Below are positions 1-6,601 of a DNA stretch of 19,325 nt, piece by piece. Numbering within the stretch: the stretch's first letter is position 1; every line of letters begins with the position of its first letter. Under the pieces are notes generated by a model. The model did not search any database, was not told where the DNA came from, and was given only the letters and a program-made list of their open reading frames with translations. A program made the position numbers and the translations under genes. Origin of the DNA: CAYGHG01 sp964349515 (GTDB taxonomy: Bacteria > Oederibacteriota > PGYV01 > CAYGHG01); the NCBI GenBank assembly GCA_964349515.1, contig CAYGHG010000045.1, positions 1-19,325 of the forward strand, given 5' to 3'.

Positions 1-108
1 AACCACAATAACGCTTTTCTTTTCACCAAACACAATACCACCCCTTAATAAAAAATTATTTTATGCCCCTTATTTCATTTATAATTATATACCCGTTTTT
101 TACTATTA

Positions 109-294
109 TCAATCACTATTATTTTTTTCGCAGATTTTTTCCCCGGTATCGCGGTAAGATTCACCCCGTTTCATAAAAAGACGCCCGTCTTCAGCCACGG
201 CAAACAATTCACTGTCATCCCCGTAAGAAATGAACCTCTTTATTTCGTGTTCATTCCCGTTTTCATCAGTAATTGTCCTTCTCTTTGATTTCAT
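109..294 (-). CDS. Small hypothetical protein, 61 aa
   Basis: I do not recognise a family. The frame is open further upstream, but the start at 294 is preferred because a strong GGGAGGGG ribosome binding site lies just before it, and the longer version would run back through the inverted-repeat operator at 351-401. The product is charged and hydrophilic (starts MKSKRRTITDENGNEHEIKR, ends KICEKNNSD), with no membrane segment or signal peptide. The central part (ISYGDDSELFAVAEDGRLFM) looks like short beta strands. It diverges from the XRE regulator at 453 and shares its control region, so it is probably a target of that regulator. A small partner in a regulatory or toxin-antitoxin-like pair is possible, but nothing in the sequence shows it. 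Confidence 0.6.
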   Translation of the reverse strand: MKSKRRTITDENGNEHEIKRFISYGDDSELFAVAEDGRLFMKRGESYRDTGEKICEKNNSD

Positions 295-350
295 ATCCCC
301 TCCCGGCCGTTTTTTTTGACAGAAACATCTAATCATATCGTTTAAAGTGA

Positions 351-401
351 TGCAATTATCCAAAGGTAATAAAAACCAAATATTTCCTATGGATAATTGC
401 A
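351..401. promoter_or_regulatory. 16-bp inverted repeat, probable XRE operator
   Basis: Arms at 351-366 and 386-401 match at 15 of 16 positions when one is reverse-complemented; the outer 11 bases (TGCAATTATCC) are perfect. The 19-bp spacer is AT-rich. The site lies between a small protein on the minus strand and an XRE-type regulator on the plus strand, and its right arm overlaps the proposed -35 box at 397-402. This is the usual arrangement for an autoregulated divergent pair. No T-tract follows, so a terminator is unlikely. Confidence 0.6.
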
Positions 402-424
402 TTTTTCCCTTAATTTATTATAAT
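397..424 (+). promoter_or_regulatory. Promoter of the XRE regulator gene
   Basis: A perfect -10 hexamer TATAAT lies at 419-424, with TTGCAT at 397-402 as -35 and a 16-bp spacer. The ribosome binding site and start codon follow about 20-30 bases downstream. The -35 box overlaps the right arm of the inverted repeat, so a bound dimer would be expected to block this promoter. Confidence 0.55.
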
Positions 425-452
425 TTAACAAGATAAAACAGCGGGGGTGAAT

Positions 453-692
453 ATGACTAAAAGATACGGGCTCAGAAGCGTTTCGGATCTGAACAGGCAC
501 GTGGGAGAAAAGATCCGGCAGGAACGGAACAAAAAAAAGATTACACAGGAAACACTGAGCGAAATGGCTGGTTTAAGCCAGAATTTCATCAGCCAGCTTG
601 AAAGCGGCAGAAAGACACCGAGCCTCTTTACTATTTTAAAGATTTCAAGGGCTCTTTCCGTTTCGTTAAGCAGGCTTTTATCTGAAGTTTAA
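453..692 (+). CDS. XRE/Cro-family helix-turn-helix regulator
   Basis: This is a 79-residue single-domain DNA-binding protein. The helix-turn-helix domain covers about residues 16-76: VGEKIRQERNKKKITQETLS begins it, and MAGLSQNFISQLESGRKTPS contains the recognition helix and the typical ES-G-R-x-P-S turn. An in-frame GTG lies two codons upstream at 447, but the GGGGGTGA Shine-Dalgarno overlaps that GTG and is well spaced for the ATG at 453, so the ATG is chosen. There is no extra sensing domain, as in Cro-like or antitoxin-type repressors. The inverted repeat at 351-401 overlaps its promoter, suggesting autoregulation and control of the divergent 61-residue protein. It ends 2 bp before the stop of the convergent PAQR gene, with no terminator between them. 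Confidence 0.9.
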   Translation: MTKRYGLRSVSDLNRHVGEKIRQERNKKKITQETLSEMAGLSQNFISQLESGRKTPSLFTILKISRALSVSLSRLLSEV

Positions 693-694
693 GG

Positions 695-1345
695 CTAAAA
701 AGCGTAAAACAAAAAACCTAAAAAATGGCAGGTGCTTCCTGCCAGGACAAAAACATGCCAGATGGGATGATGCCAACGTATTTTGTGGTTAAGGTAAAAT
801 AGTGTTCCTGCAGTATATGAAACCCCTCCTAAAATCAGCCAGAAAATGAAACCCAAAGGCATTGTTTCAAGAACCCTCTGTGCCGCAATCACTATCAGCC
901 AGCCCATAATTATGTAAACCACTGTCGCGGCCCTGTCAAACCTGCCAAGAAAAAACACCTTAAAAATTATCCCTGCAAGCGCAAGCCCCCACGATACCCC
1001 GAATATCGCCCAGCCCCAGGCACCTTTAAGGAATATCAGGGCTATCGGCATATATGTCCCGGCTATGAGCAGATAAACCGCGGAGAAATCCATAAGCTCA
1101 AAAAAACGTTTGCCGCTTCCCGGCGGCAGGGCGTGGGACATTACCGACATAAGATAAAGCAGTATGAGCATAGAGCCGTATATGCTGAAAGAAACCGTGT
1201 GCACCGCGCTTCCTTTTTTTGCCGAAAGGACAAGCAGTATGACCGTTGCGGCAATGCTTAACAGCACACCGAGCCCGTGTATTATGCTGTTCGCCGCCTC
1301 CTCGCCCGCAGTCTGCCGGTCAACTGCCGTGCCCCGCCCATTCAT
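695..1345 (-). CDS. PAQR / hemolysin III family membrane protein
   Basis: The 216-residue product is an integral membrane protein with about seven hydrophobic segments. Family landmarks are visible in order: the N-terminal EEAANSIIHGLG, MSHALP with His71 in the place of the family YH motif, MDFSAVYLLIAGTYMP with Asp86, and HPIWHVFVLAG with His193 and His197. In the PAQR family the equivalent residues bind zinc and the fold resembles ceramidases; the name hemolysin III is historical and does not prove haemolytic activity. A GTG precedes the ATG, but AAAGGGGG is spaced for the ATG at 1345. The gene starts 12 bp after the GH44 stop and is probably cotranscribed with it, although no functional link is known. 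Confidence 0.9.
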   Translation of the reverse strand: MNGRGTAVDRQTAGEEAANSIIHGLGVLLSIAATVILLVLSAKKGSAVHTVSFSIYGSMLILLYLMSVMSHALPPGSGKRFFELMDFSAVYLLIAGTYMPIALIFLKGAWGWAIFGVSWGLALAGIIFKVFFLGRFDRAATVVYIIMGWLIVIAAQRVLETMPLGFIFWLILGGVSYTAGTLFYLNHKIRWHHPIWHVFVLAGSTCHFLGFLFYAF

Positions 1346-1357
1346 CACGGCCCCCTT

Positions 1358-2929
1358 TTATTTCATCACAACGTGATAGGCGCTAAGGGCCGGCATATCA
1401 ACCGAAACCGTATTTCCCTTTATGTTTTCAAATCCCGCCCGTTTTGTGATTTTTGAATCGGCAGCGTCAAAACCCCAGGCCTCGGCGGAAGAAATGCCGG
1501 CCCCGCCCCTGACACTCAGTTTCAGCCCCTTCACAGGCTCCTCTGATTTATTAATTATTACGGCATGCGTACTGTTTTTTTCACTGTCAACGGAAGCATA
1601 CACGCTCAGTTTTTCCCTGTCGGGATTTTCAGCACGGACAGAGGTGTCTCCGAACACCGACTTATTCCCGTCATAATTCCTGAAAAGCCTGAATCCCGCG
1701 TATGTAAACTGCCCCCACTCGTCCATCCAGTAGGTCGCGAGATAAACACCGTGCTTTCCAAAAACACCAAGCACATCAGCCTGCGCGAGGCCTCCTGATA
1801 TGTGGCTGCCCCCTCCAAAATCATACTCGGTAAAGGCAAGTTTCGTACCCGGATTATATTTATCTATCATCTCTTTTACCCGCGGTATGAGCCTCAGCGG
1901 GCAGTGGCCGCTGTCGCATATCCAGCTGCTCTCGGTATAATCTTTATCCCAGAACGAGCGCGGTGCCTGCACCCGCGCGGGCGAATTTGCAGCCGCGTTT
2001 TCCTTGTTAAAAACTATCCTGCCCGCGCTGCCGCGCGCCTCCGGATACCAGTGTATGGCAAGCACGTCAAGCAGCCTCTTCCCGGCCGCGTCAGAAGCCT
2101 GTTTCATCCTGTCAAGGTAATATGCGAGAAACCACTCATGAGTCCACGCCTGTTTGTACCAGTCAGGCGCGTCCTGAAACTTATGAAAACCGTTAAATCC
2201 GTAAGAGGCAGGCCCGAAAATCTCCGCATAGGGGTCAAGTTCCTTTACCCTCGCGGAAACAGACACTGATTTTGATATGTACTCTTCCACAGTCACTTTA
2301 TTCGGGTGTATGCGGGGATGGGTGGAGGCCCAAAGGTCGGGCTCGTTGTCCAGTGCGTATGCGTTCACCCCGCCTTTGTCAGCAGTGCCGAATGTATGAA
2401 TGAGGAAGTTTACCTGCTCGTCAAGATACACCTTGTCATCCCATGTATTCGGGTTTAGCGACAACTCCCCCTCTTTCCTGAATACAACCTCAGCCCATCG
2501 TCCGGAGGGTGCCTTGTCATTTAAACCCACCTCACCGTTTTTGTCGCGCGCCACATACCCCGCGAGAGGCAGGGTTACTATTGAGTAAGCGTTTAAGTTC
2601 TTTGACTTTTGGTGGAAATGTTTTAAAAGCGCCCCCGGCTTGTCAAAATCCCCCGGCATTCCCCAGTTCTCGGAGAGCCAGTTGTCAGAAAAGTGCTTCC
2701 AGTCGTTTCCCGCGTTTGAAGCGTTGTTCTCCCAGTTGTATCCGGTGGTCCTGTTCCCGCCAAAACGCCGCGCGGTAATATTGGCGTCTCGGGCTATATC
2801 CTGGTTTGTGCCGTAAATGTAAGGGCTGATCGGAGAGCGGTCTTTTGACACGTCTATTTTTATTTCAAGCGCAAAAACAGAGGCAAACATTGCCAAAAAC
2901 AAAACCAAGAACAGGGTTTTTTTATGCAT
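1358..2929 (-). CDS. GH44 family endoglucanase/xyloglucanase, secreted
   Basis: This 523-residue protein begins with a signal peptide (residues 1 to about 20, likely cut after SVFA). The start at 2929 follows GGAGGAATA; the open frame extends 56 codons upstream into the 67-bp repeats and that part is not credible. The catalytic domain (about 22-430) has GH44 hallmarks: YGTNQ near 39, RFGGNRTTGYNWENNASNAG at 55-74, ALDNEPDLW with Glu196 as expected acid/base, and LAFTEYDFGGG with Glu368 as expected nucleophile. Residues from about 430 resemble the beta-sandwich that accompanies GH44 barrels. GH44 enzymes cut beta-1,4 glucans, especially xyloglucan and carboxymethylcellulose. No dockerin or carbohydrate-binding module is visible, so it probably acts free or in the periplasm. 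A TATAAT at 2967-2972 could be its -10 box, but no good -35 was found. Confidence 0.88.
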   Translation of the reverse strand: MHKKTLFLVLFLAMFASVFALEIKIDVSKDRSPISPYIYGTNQDIARDANITARRFGGNRTTGYNWENNASNAGNDWKHFSDNWLSENWGMPGDFDKPGALLKHFHQKSKNLNAYSIVTLPLAGYVARDKNGEVGLNDKAPSGRWAEVVFRKEGELSLNPNTWDDKVYLDEQVNFLIHTFGTADKGGVNAYALDNEPDLWASTHPRIHPNKVTVEEYISKSVSVSARVKELDPYAEIFGPASYGFNGFHKFQDAPDWYKQAWTHEWFLAYYLDRMKQASDAAGKRLLDVLAIHWYPEARGSAGRIVFNKENAAANSPARVQAPRSFWDKDYTESSWICDSGHCPLRLIPRVKEMIDKYNPGTKLAFTEYDFGGGSHISGGLAQADVLGVFGKHGVYLATYWMDEWGQFTYAGFRLFRNYDGNKSVFGDTSVRAENPDREKLSVYASVDSEKNSTHAVIINKSEEPVKGLKLSVRGGAGISSAEAWGFDAADSKITKRAGFENIKGNTVSVDMPALSAYHVVMK

Positions 2930-3022
2930 TATTCCTCCAATTGTGGATAAATTAATGACCTTATATATTATAACTCTATCAACGCTTTTTAGTTGCACTA
3001 TATTGAGAAGCTTTTCAATCCT

Positions 3023-3541
3023 GCTGTCTGTTTTTTGATTCTCAGTCTTTATAGCCACGTATATAGAAATTTTCCAAGCTTGCTGTCTATTTTCCATTTT
3101 CGATTCTCGGTCGTGAATAGTCTTTATATATTGAAANNNNNNNNNNNNNNNNNNNNNNNNNNNNNNNNNNNNNNNNNNNNNNNNNNNNNNNNNNNNNNNN
3201 NNNNNNNNNNNNNNNNNNNNNNNNNNNNNNNNNNNNGCTGTCTATTTTCCATTTTCGATTCTCGGTCGTGAATAGTCTTTATATATTGAAACCTTCCAAG
3301 CCTGCTGTCTATTCTCGATTTTCGATTCTCGGTCGTGAATAGTCTTTATATATTGAAATCTTCCAAGCTTGCTGTCTATTTTCCATTTTCGATTCTCGGT
3401 CGTGAATAGTCTTTATATATTGAAACCTTCCAAGCCTGCTGTCTATTCTCGATTTTCGATTCTCGGTCGTGAATAGTCTTTATATATTGAAATCTTCCAA
3501 GCTTGCTGTCTATTTTCGATTTTCGATTCTCGGTCGTTATA
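3023..3541. repeat. 67-bp tandem repeat with 134-bp higher-order unit
   Basis: Units starting with GCTGTCTATT begin at 3237, 3304, 3371, 3438 and 3505, exactly 67 bp apart. They alternate between two versions: the 3237 and 3371 units are identical to each other, the 3304 and 3438 units are identical to each other, and the two versions differ at four positions. A diverged 59-bp unit begins at 3023 and a partial unit at 3082 runs into the gap; the unit at 3505 breaks off near 3541. There are no unique spacers, so this is not a CRISPR array. 67 is not a multiple of three, so it is not a protein repeat. The first 28 bases read as heptamers of the form TCNNTYN. From 3542 to the terminator I see nothing recognisable. 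Confidence 0.95.
3137..3236. other. Assembly gap of 100 Ns inside the tandem repeat
   Basis: Exactly 100 undetermined bases interrupt the repeat. The distance between unit starts on either side (3082 to 3237, 155 bp) is not a multiple of 67, so the N run is a placeholder and the true number of units is unknown. Confidence 0.97.
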
Positions 3542-3638
3542 GCTTTCAGTCCTCACCACCGAAAATCGACCGTCTCCTCTCCCCTTCCGGCGTTCCAGTC
3601 TTTTCACGGGTACTATTCCCCGACTCACCTATTTTCGT

Positions 3639-3695
3639 TCCTCCGCCAAAATAAAAAAGCCCGCTTTTCGCGGGTTTTTTTATTTTGGCGGAGGA
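3639..3695 (-). terminator. Very long hairpin terminator overlapping the tRNA-Ser 3' end
   Basis: Arms at 3639-3664 and 3670-3695 form a 26-bp stem broken only by one G-T pair, with a 5-base loop. The inner GC-rich part (CCCGC/GCGGG) flanked by A and T tracts is a classical intrinsic terminator and would work on both strands. Unusually, the outer ten base pairs include the last ten bases of the tRNA (acceptor 3' strand, discriminator and CCA), so the terminator stem and the tRNA acceptor stem are mutually exclusive in the primary transcript. Confidence 0.85.
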
Positions 3696-3772
3696 CGAGG
3701 GACTCGAACCCCCAAGGGCTTGCGCCCATCAGATTTCAAGTCTGACGGCTTACCAATTAGCACTAGTCCTCC
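3686..3772 (-). tRNA. tRNA-Ser(UGA)
   Basis: The 87-nt gene reads 5' to 3' on the minus strand. The acceptor stem GGAGGAC/GTCCTCC is perfect, followed by discriminator G and an encoded CCA. The anticodon arm is TCAGA-CTTGAAA-TCTGA, giving anticodon TGA (plus-strand 3736-3738). A class II variable arm GGGC-GCAA-GCCC and T arm GGGGG-TTCGAGT-CCCTC are present. The D arm is weak: GCT/AGC pairs around the AATTGGTA loop, but the outer D-stem positions do not pair well. It follows serS and the 70-residue membrane protein on the same strand, 62 bp after the latter. Confidence 0.95.
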
Positions 3773-3798
3773 GCATTGTATTTAATCTGTTTTGCAGT

Positions 3799-3833
3799 AA
3801 CTTTGAACTCTAAACCCCGGGCTTTAAACTCTC
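3799..3833. repeat. Heptamer array downstream of the 70-aa gene
   Basis: Five 7-bp words follow one another without spacing: AACTTTG at 3799, AACTCTA at 3806, AACCCCG at 3813, GGCTTTA at 3820 and AACTCTC at 3827. The array ends one base before the stop codon of the minus-strand 70-residue gene at 3835 and lies between that gene and tRNA-Ser. Confidence 0.6.
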
Positions 3834-3834
3834 T

Positions 3835-4047
3835 TTACTCATCCCATCCGACAAGAATCCCTGCCGCCATCGTTATATACCCCCCGATGATCAGGATAGG
3901 GGCCGCAGCACCTGCCCAGTTGGAAGCATCGGCATTGACTTTTGTAAGTATTAAATAGCCGATAACAAGTACCGCTATGGCGGCACCTACAATGTAAAGC
4001 CCTGTTTTTTTCTTTGTCTTCTGCTCTTTTTTTATCTCTTCAGCCAT
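3835..4047 (-). CDS. Small two-helix membrane protein, 70 aa
   Basis: A lysine-rich cytoplasmic N-terminus (residues 1-15) is followed by two hydrophobic segments at about 16-35 (GLYIVGAAIAVLVIGYLILT) and 46-66 (GAAAPILIIGGYITMAAGIL), joined by a short polar link. The layout resembles the small DUF3098-type membrane proteins, but I cannot confirm that without a profile search. AGGAAGGTGA precedes the start at 4047. It begins 48 bp after the serS stop on the same strand and is followed by tRNA-Ser, so serS, this gene and the tRNA may form one transcript. No function is proposed. Confidence 0.75.
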   Translation of the reverse strand: MAEEIKKEQKTKKKTGLYIVGAAIAVLVIGYLILTKVNADASNWAGAAAPILIIGGYITMAAGILVGWDE

Positions 4048-4095
4048 TTTTCACCTTCCTATTAATTGCTTTTTCGCGTTAATGGAGAAATTGTA

Positions 4096-5373
4096 TTATG
4101 ATTTGGTTATTCTGTCAACCCCGCCCATATAGGGGCGTAAAACCTCCGGCACAGTCACGCTGCCGTCTTCATTCTGATACGCTTCCAGTATGGCAGGCAG
4201 AAGCCTTGAGGTAGCCAGGCCCGAGCCGTTTAATGTATGCAAAAACCTTGCCTTGCCTTCTTTGTCACGGAATTTAATCGAGGCCCTTCGGGCCTGAAAA
4301 TCGGTAAAATTTGAACACGAGGAGGTCTCCCAGTAACGCTGTGCCCCTTCGTGCCAGACTTCTATGTCATAGGTCTTGGCCGCGGCAAACCCCATATCCC
4401 CCGAGGAGAGCAGCATCACCCGGTAATGAAGCCCGAGCCTGCGCAGAATCTCCTCTGCGTTTTTCAGAAGCATTTCAAGCTCTTCAAAAGAACGCTCGGG
4501 ATGGACAAACTTTACAAGCTCCACTTTGTTAAACTGATGCATTCTGACTATGCCCTTCATGTCTTTGCCGTAAGCGCCCGCTTCTTTTCTGAAACAGGGG
4601 GTGTATGCCGCGTAATATATGGGCAGGTTTTTTTCCGGTATTATCTCCGCCCTGTGGTAATTGGTCACGGGAACTTCTGCCGTAGGCGCCAAAAACCAGT
4701 CAGGCTCTGTAAGTTTAAAGGAGTCTGATTCAAATTTGGGAAGCTGCCCCGTGCCTGTCATTGAATCCCTGTTAATCAGGATAGGCGGCAGCATTTCAGT
4801 GTAGCCGTGTTCAAGCGTCTGAACATCCAGCATAAAATTAATCAGCGACCGCTCAAGCCGTGCCCCAAGGCCTTTATATACAGTAAAACGCGCGCCGGTT
4901 ATTTTTGCCGCGCGCTCGCTGTCAAGAATACCGAGAGCCTCAGCTATTTCCCAGTGGGGTTTCGGTTTAAAGGTAAGTTTTGGCTTGCCGCCCCATTCAG
5001 ACACCTTTACATTTGCATTTTCGTCTTTGCCTTCAGGAACAGAGGCATCCGGGATATTGGGCAGGTACATGACAAGCCCTTCCATTTCAGAATCTATACC
5101 GGCAAGTTCCGCATCGTATGCCTTTATTTTATCCGTTACAGCTTTCATGTCCGCAATAATACCGGAGGCGTCTTTGCCCTCTTTTTTCATCTTCGCTATT
5201 TCGCCGGAAACTTTGTTATTTTGGGCTTTAAGCGCTTCCACATCCTGTATTATAGCGCGCCTTTTTTTGTCGGTTTCAGCGATTTTATCAATGACAGACA
5301 CGTCAGCCCCGCGCCGCCCAAGCCCGGTTTTCACGGCTTCAGGGTTGTCCCGTATGGTTTTAATATCAAGCAT
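4096..5373 (-). CDS. serS: Serine--tRNA ligase
   Basis: The 425-residue protein has normal length for bacterial SerRS, a class II aminoacyl-tRNA synthetase that charges tRNA-Ser and is also used for the first step of selenocysteinyl-tRNA synthesis where that pathway exists. Residues 1 to about 105 form the coiled-coil arm that contacts the long variable arm of tRNA-Ser. The catalytic core shows the serine-binding TAE at 231-233, motif 2 FRKEAGAYGKD at 261-271, and motif 3 HTLNGSGLATSRLLPAILE at 379-397. A GGGAG ribosome binding site precedes the ATG at 5373. The cognate tRNA-Ser(UGA) lies downstream on the same strand, with one small gene between. No T-box or other leader structure was seen upstream. 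Confidence 0.98.
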   Translation of the reverse strand: MLDIKTIRDNPEAVKTGLGRRGADVSVIDKIAETDKKRRAIIQDVEALKAQNNKVSGEIAKMKKEGKDASGIIADMKAVTDKIKAYDAELAGIDSEMEGLVMYLPNIPDASVPEGKDENANVKVSEWGGKPKLTFKPKPHWEIAEALGILDSERAAKITGARFTVYKGLGARLERSLINFMLDVQTLEHGYTEMLPPILINRDSMTGTGQLPKFESDSFKLTEPDWFLAPTAEVPVTNYHRAEIIPEKNLPIYYAAYTPCFRKEAGAYGKDMKGIVRMHQFNKVELVKFVHPERSFEELEMLLKNAEEILRRLGLHYRVMLLSSGDMGFAAAKTYDIEVWHEGAQRYWETSSCSNFTDFQARRASIKFRDKEGKARFLHTLNGSGLATSRLLPAILEAYQNEDGSVTVPEVLRPYMGGVDRITKS

Positions 5374-5445
5374 TGCTCTTCTCCCGTGTTATTGTTTTTA
5401 TTTAAAAACCATCTTATCAAAAACACCCTTAAAAAGCCATCAAAA

Positions 5446-5690
5446 CTCCGGTTTGGATGCTGTATGTAATAGTGTGTAATTTAGTTCTTGATGTAAAACC
5501 TCGCCTCCTTTGGGGGAGAGGCTTTGGTGAGGGGGGCGTTTTTAAGTCTTTAAATACGCCCTCATCCCAACCTTCTACCCCGCAAGCGGGGTAGAAGGAG
5601 AATATCCTATTATTACAAATCTTTTTTCAATTACACACAATTTTTGACAGTATCTCCGGTTTGACACTGTACGGAAATGTGTGTGACAGC
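5446..5690. mobile_element. MITE-like palindromic element (tentative)
   Basis: Two inverted 23-bp ends at 5459-5481 and 5629-5651 match at 17 of 23 positions, including a perfect 10-bp core GTGTGTAATT/AATTACACAC. A second relation overlaps them: CTCCGGTTTG occurs as a direct repeat at 5446-5455 and 5654-5663, each copy followed by related CTGTA and GTGTGT words. Between the ends lie two palindromes: GGGCGT/ACGCCC around 5535-5562 and the hairpin at 5571-5598. There is no coding capacity. The right end resembles the ACACA...TTGACA type of mutator/IS256 terminal repeat, so it may be a non-autonomous element or a decayed IS end; this last point is inference. Confidence 0.4.
5571..5598. repeat. 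13-bp perfect hairpin within the palindromic element
   Basis: CCTTCTACCCCGC at 5571-5583 is followed after two bases by its exact reverse complement at 5586-5598. No T-tract follows on either strand, so it is not a typical intrinsic terminator. It belongs to the class of GC-rich palindromes common between genes in environmental genomes. Confidence 0.7.
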
Positions 5691-5792
5691 AGAATCACTG
5701 ATAATATTGAGTGGTTTTCCTGCTGCCCTGTTTGAGGGGGAGACAGCTTCGGAGCAGGGGGTCTTTATAGCTTTAAAAACAAACACCCTGTT

Positions 5793-6203
5793 TTATCGGA
5801 TACCCGCCGCGGTTAAAAATTCTGCAGGTGTCACTACACTAAAGCCTGCGTTTACAATCTCACTAAAATGCTTTTTATTTCCTGTTATCAGATACTCCGC
5901 CTTAGCAAACACGGCAGCCGCCGCAAAAACAGCATCGTCAGCAGGCACCGTTAAACCAAAACTGCCGGCCTCCGGCATGTCAAAAACTATTTTATTGAAA
6001 TACCCTGTTATGTTTTTTACTTCTTCCGAAGCAAACCTGAACTTTGGCCTGGTAAGCACATCACGATACTCCCGCAGCATCTGCCTGCTCACAAGCGGCT
6101 TTATTTCACCGGAATATACCAGCGCCAAAATTACCCCGGGCTTTCCTGCTCTGTTAATAAGGGCAGACACAAGTACATTTGTATCAATTACAACCCTTGT
6201 CAT
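5793..6203 (-). CDS. PIN-domain toxin, module 1
   Basis: This 136-residue protein belongs to the PIN-domain family of putative toxin components (COG1569 type). PIN toxins are Mg-dependent ribonucleases. Visible acidic residues are Asp7 in VIDTNVLVSAL, Glu45 in LREY, and Asp89/Asp90 in PADDAVFAAA. The later motif reads LITGNKKHF, with Asn where VapC proteins usually have Asp, which is common in this subfamily. The start codon overlaps the antitoxin stop by 4 bp (ATGA), the standard translational coupling of such pairs. Its C-terminus VTPAEFLTAAGIR and the DNA around its stop are nearly identical to those of the second PIN toxin at 7562-7975. Confidence 0.9.
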   Translation of the reverse strand: MTRVVIDTNVLVSALINRAGKPGVILALVYSGEIKPLVSRQMLREYRDVLTRPKFRFASEEVKNITGYFNKIVFDMPEAGSFGLTVPADDAVFAAAAVFAKAEYLITGNKKHFSEIVNAGFSVVTPAEFLTAAGIR

Positions 6204-6493
6204 TTACCGCGCCTTTTTTTCATACCGCGCTCTTTTCTGTAATCTTCTATCTCTTTGAGCGCCTCTTTCTCCGAAATACCGGCTTTTTTGCTCTTTTTCT
6301 GCATGGAATTAACAGAAGCCCTGAATTCTATAAGCGCCGCCTCGTTGACCATATATTCAAAGTTATCCTCGTTTACCGGTATTGTTATGGCTATAGGCTT
6401 GCCGTTATAGGTAAGAACGCTTTCTTCCACGCTTATGAGTTTCCGGCTGTTTTTCTGGTTTGAAACCAGCTCCCTTATTGTCATGAATTTCAT
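6200..6493 (-). CDS. Phd/YefM-type antitoxin, module 1
   Basis: The 97-residue protein has the N-terminal Phd/YefM fold: MKFMTIRELVSN followed by SVEESVLTYNGKPIAITIPV, then a basic and acidic C-terminal tail of about 45 residues that would wrap the toxin. Antitoxins of this fold bind their own promoter as dimers and neutralise the partner nuclease. The ribosome binding site AAAGGAGG and ATG at 6493 fix the start. A strong promoter with a perfect palindrome lies directly upstream (6522-6550). The gene overlaps its toxin by 4 bp. It is clearly homologous to the antitoxin at 7972-8244, for instance in the shared VLTYNGKPI. Confidence 0.9.
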   Translation of the reverse strand: MKFMTIRELVSNQKNSRKLISVEESVLTYNGKPIAITIPVNEDNFEYMVNEAALIEFRASVNSMQKKSKKAGISEKEALKEIEDYRKERGMKKRRGK

Positions 6494-6521
6494 ATAAACC
6501 TCCTTTACTGTGTGTGGTTAT

Positions 6522-6550
6522 AGTATAACAATTGTTATACGCCGTTTCAA
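6522..6550 (-). promoter_or_regulatory. Promoter and palindromic operator of toxin-antitoxin module 1
   Basis: On the minus strand TTGAAA (plus 6545-6550) and TATACT (plus 6522-6527) are separated by 17 bp. The perfect 18-bp palindrome GTATAACAATTGTTATAC at 6523-6540 covers the spacer and -10 box. This is the expected place for an autoregulatory antitoxin binding site. Confidence 0.75.
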
Positions 6551-6601
6551 GAAGTGTTTAAAGTTCTTAATCCTTCTGGTTGCCGTAAGAATACCTTGTT
6601 T

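Larger units (their letters stand above)
5374..5792. other. Gene-free stretch with palindromic elements
   Basis: No credible gene lies between serS and the first PIN toxin. The plus-strand open frame starting at 5677 is a shadow of the toxin-antitoxin genes. The stretch holds the MITE-like element described separately (5446-5690), with a long hairpin at 5571-5598, and a short shared sequence just beyond the PIN toxin stop codon. Confidence 0.7.

Noticed and set aside
2930..3097. N-terminal extension of the GH44 protein
   Set aside because: It reads through the degenerate repeat units and lacks a ribosome binding site, while GGAGGAATA and a signal peptide mark the start at 2929.
3237..3541. 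CRISPR array
   Set aside because: Units follow each other head to tail with no unique spacers, and there are no cas genes in the window.
5793..6203. Frameshift or loss of activity in PIN toxin 1 because of TGNKKHF
   Set aside because: Asn in this position is shared by toxin 2 and is common in this PIN subfamily; the other acidic residues are present and the frame is intact.
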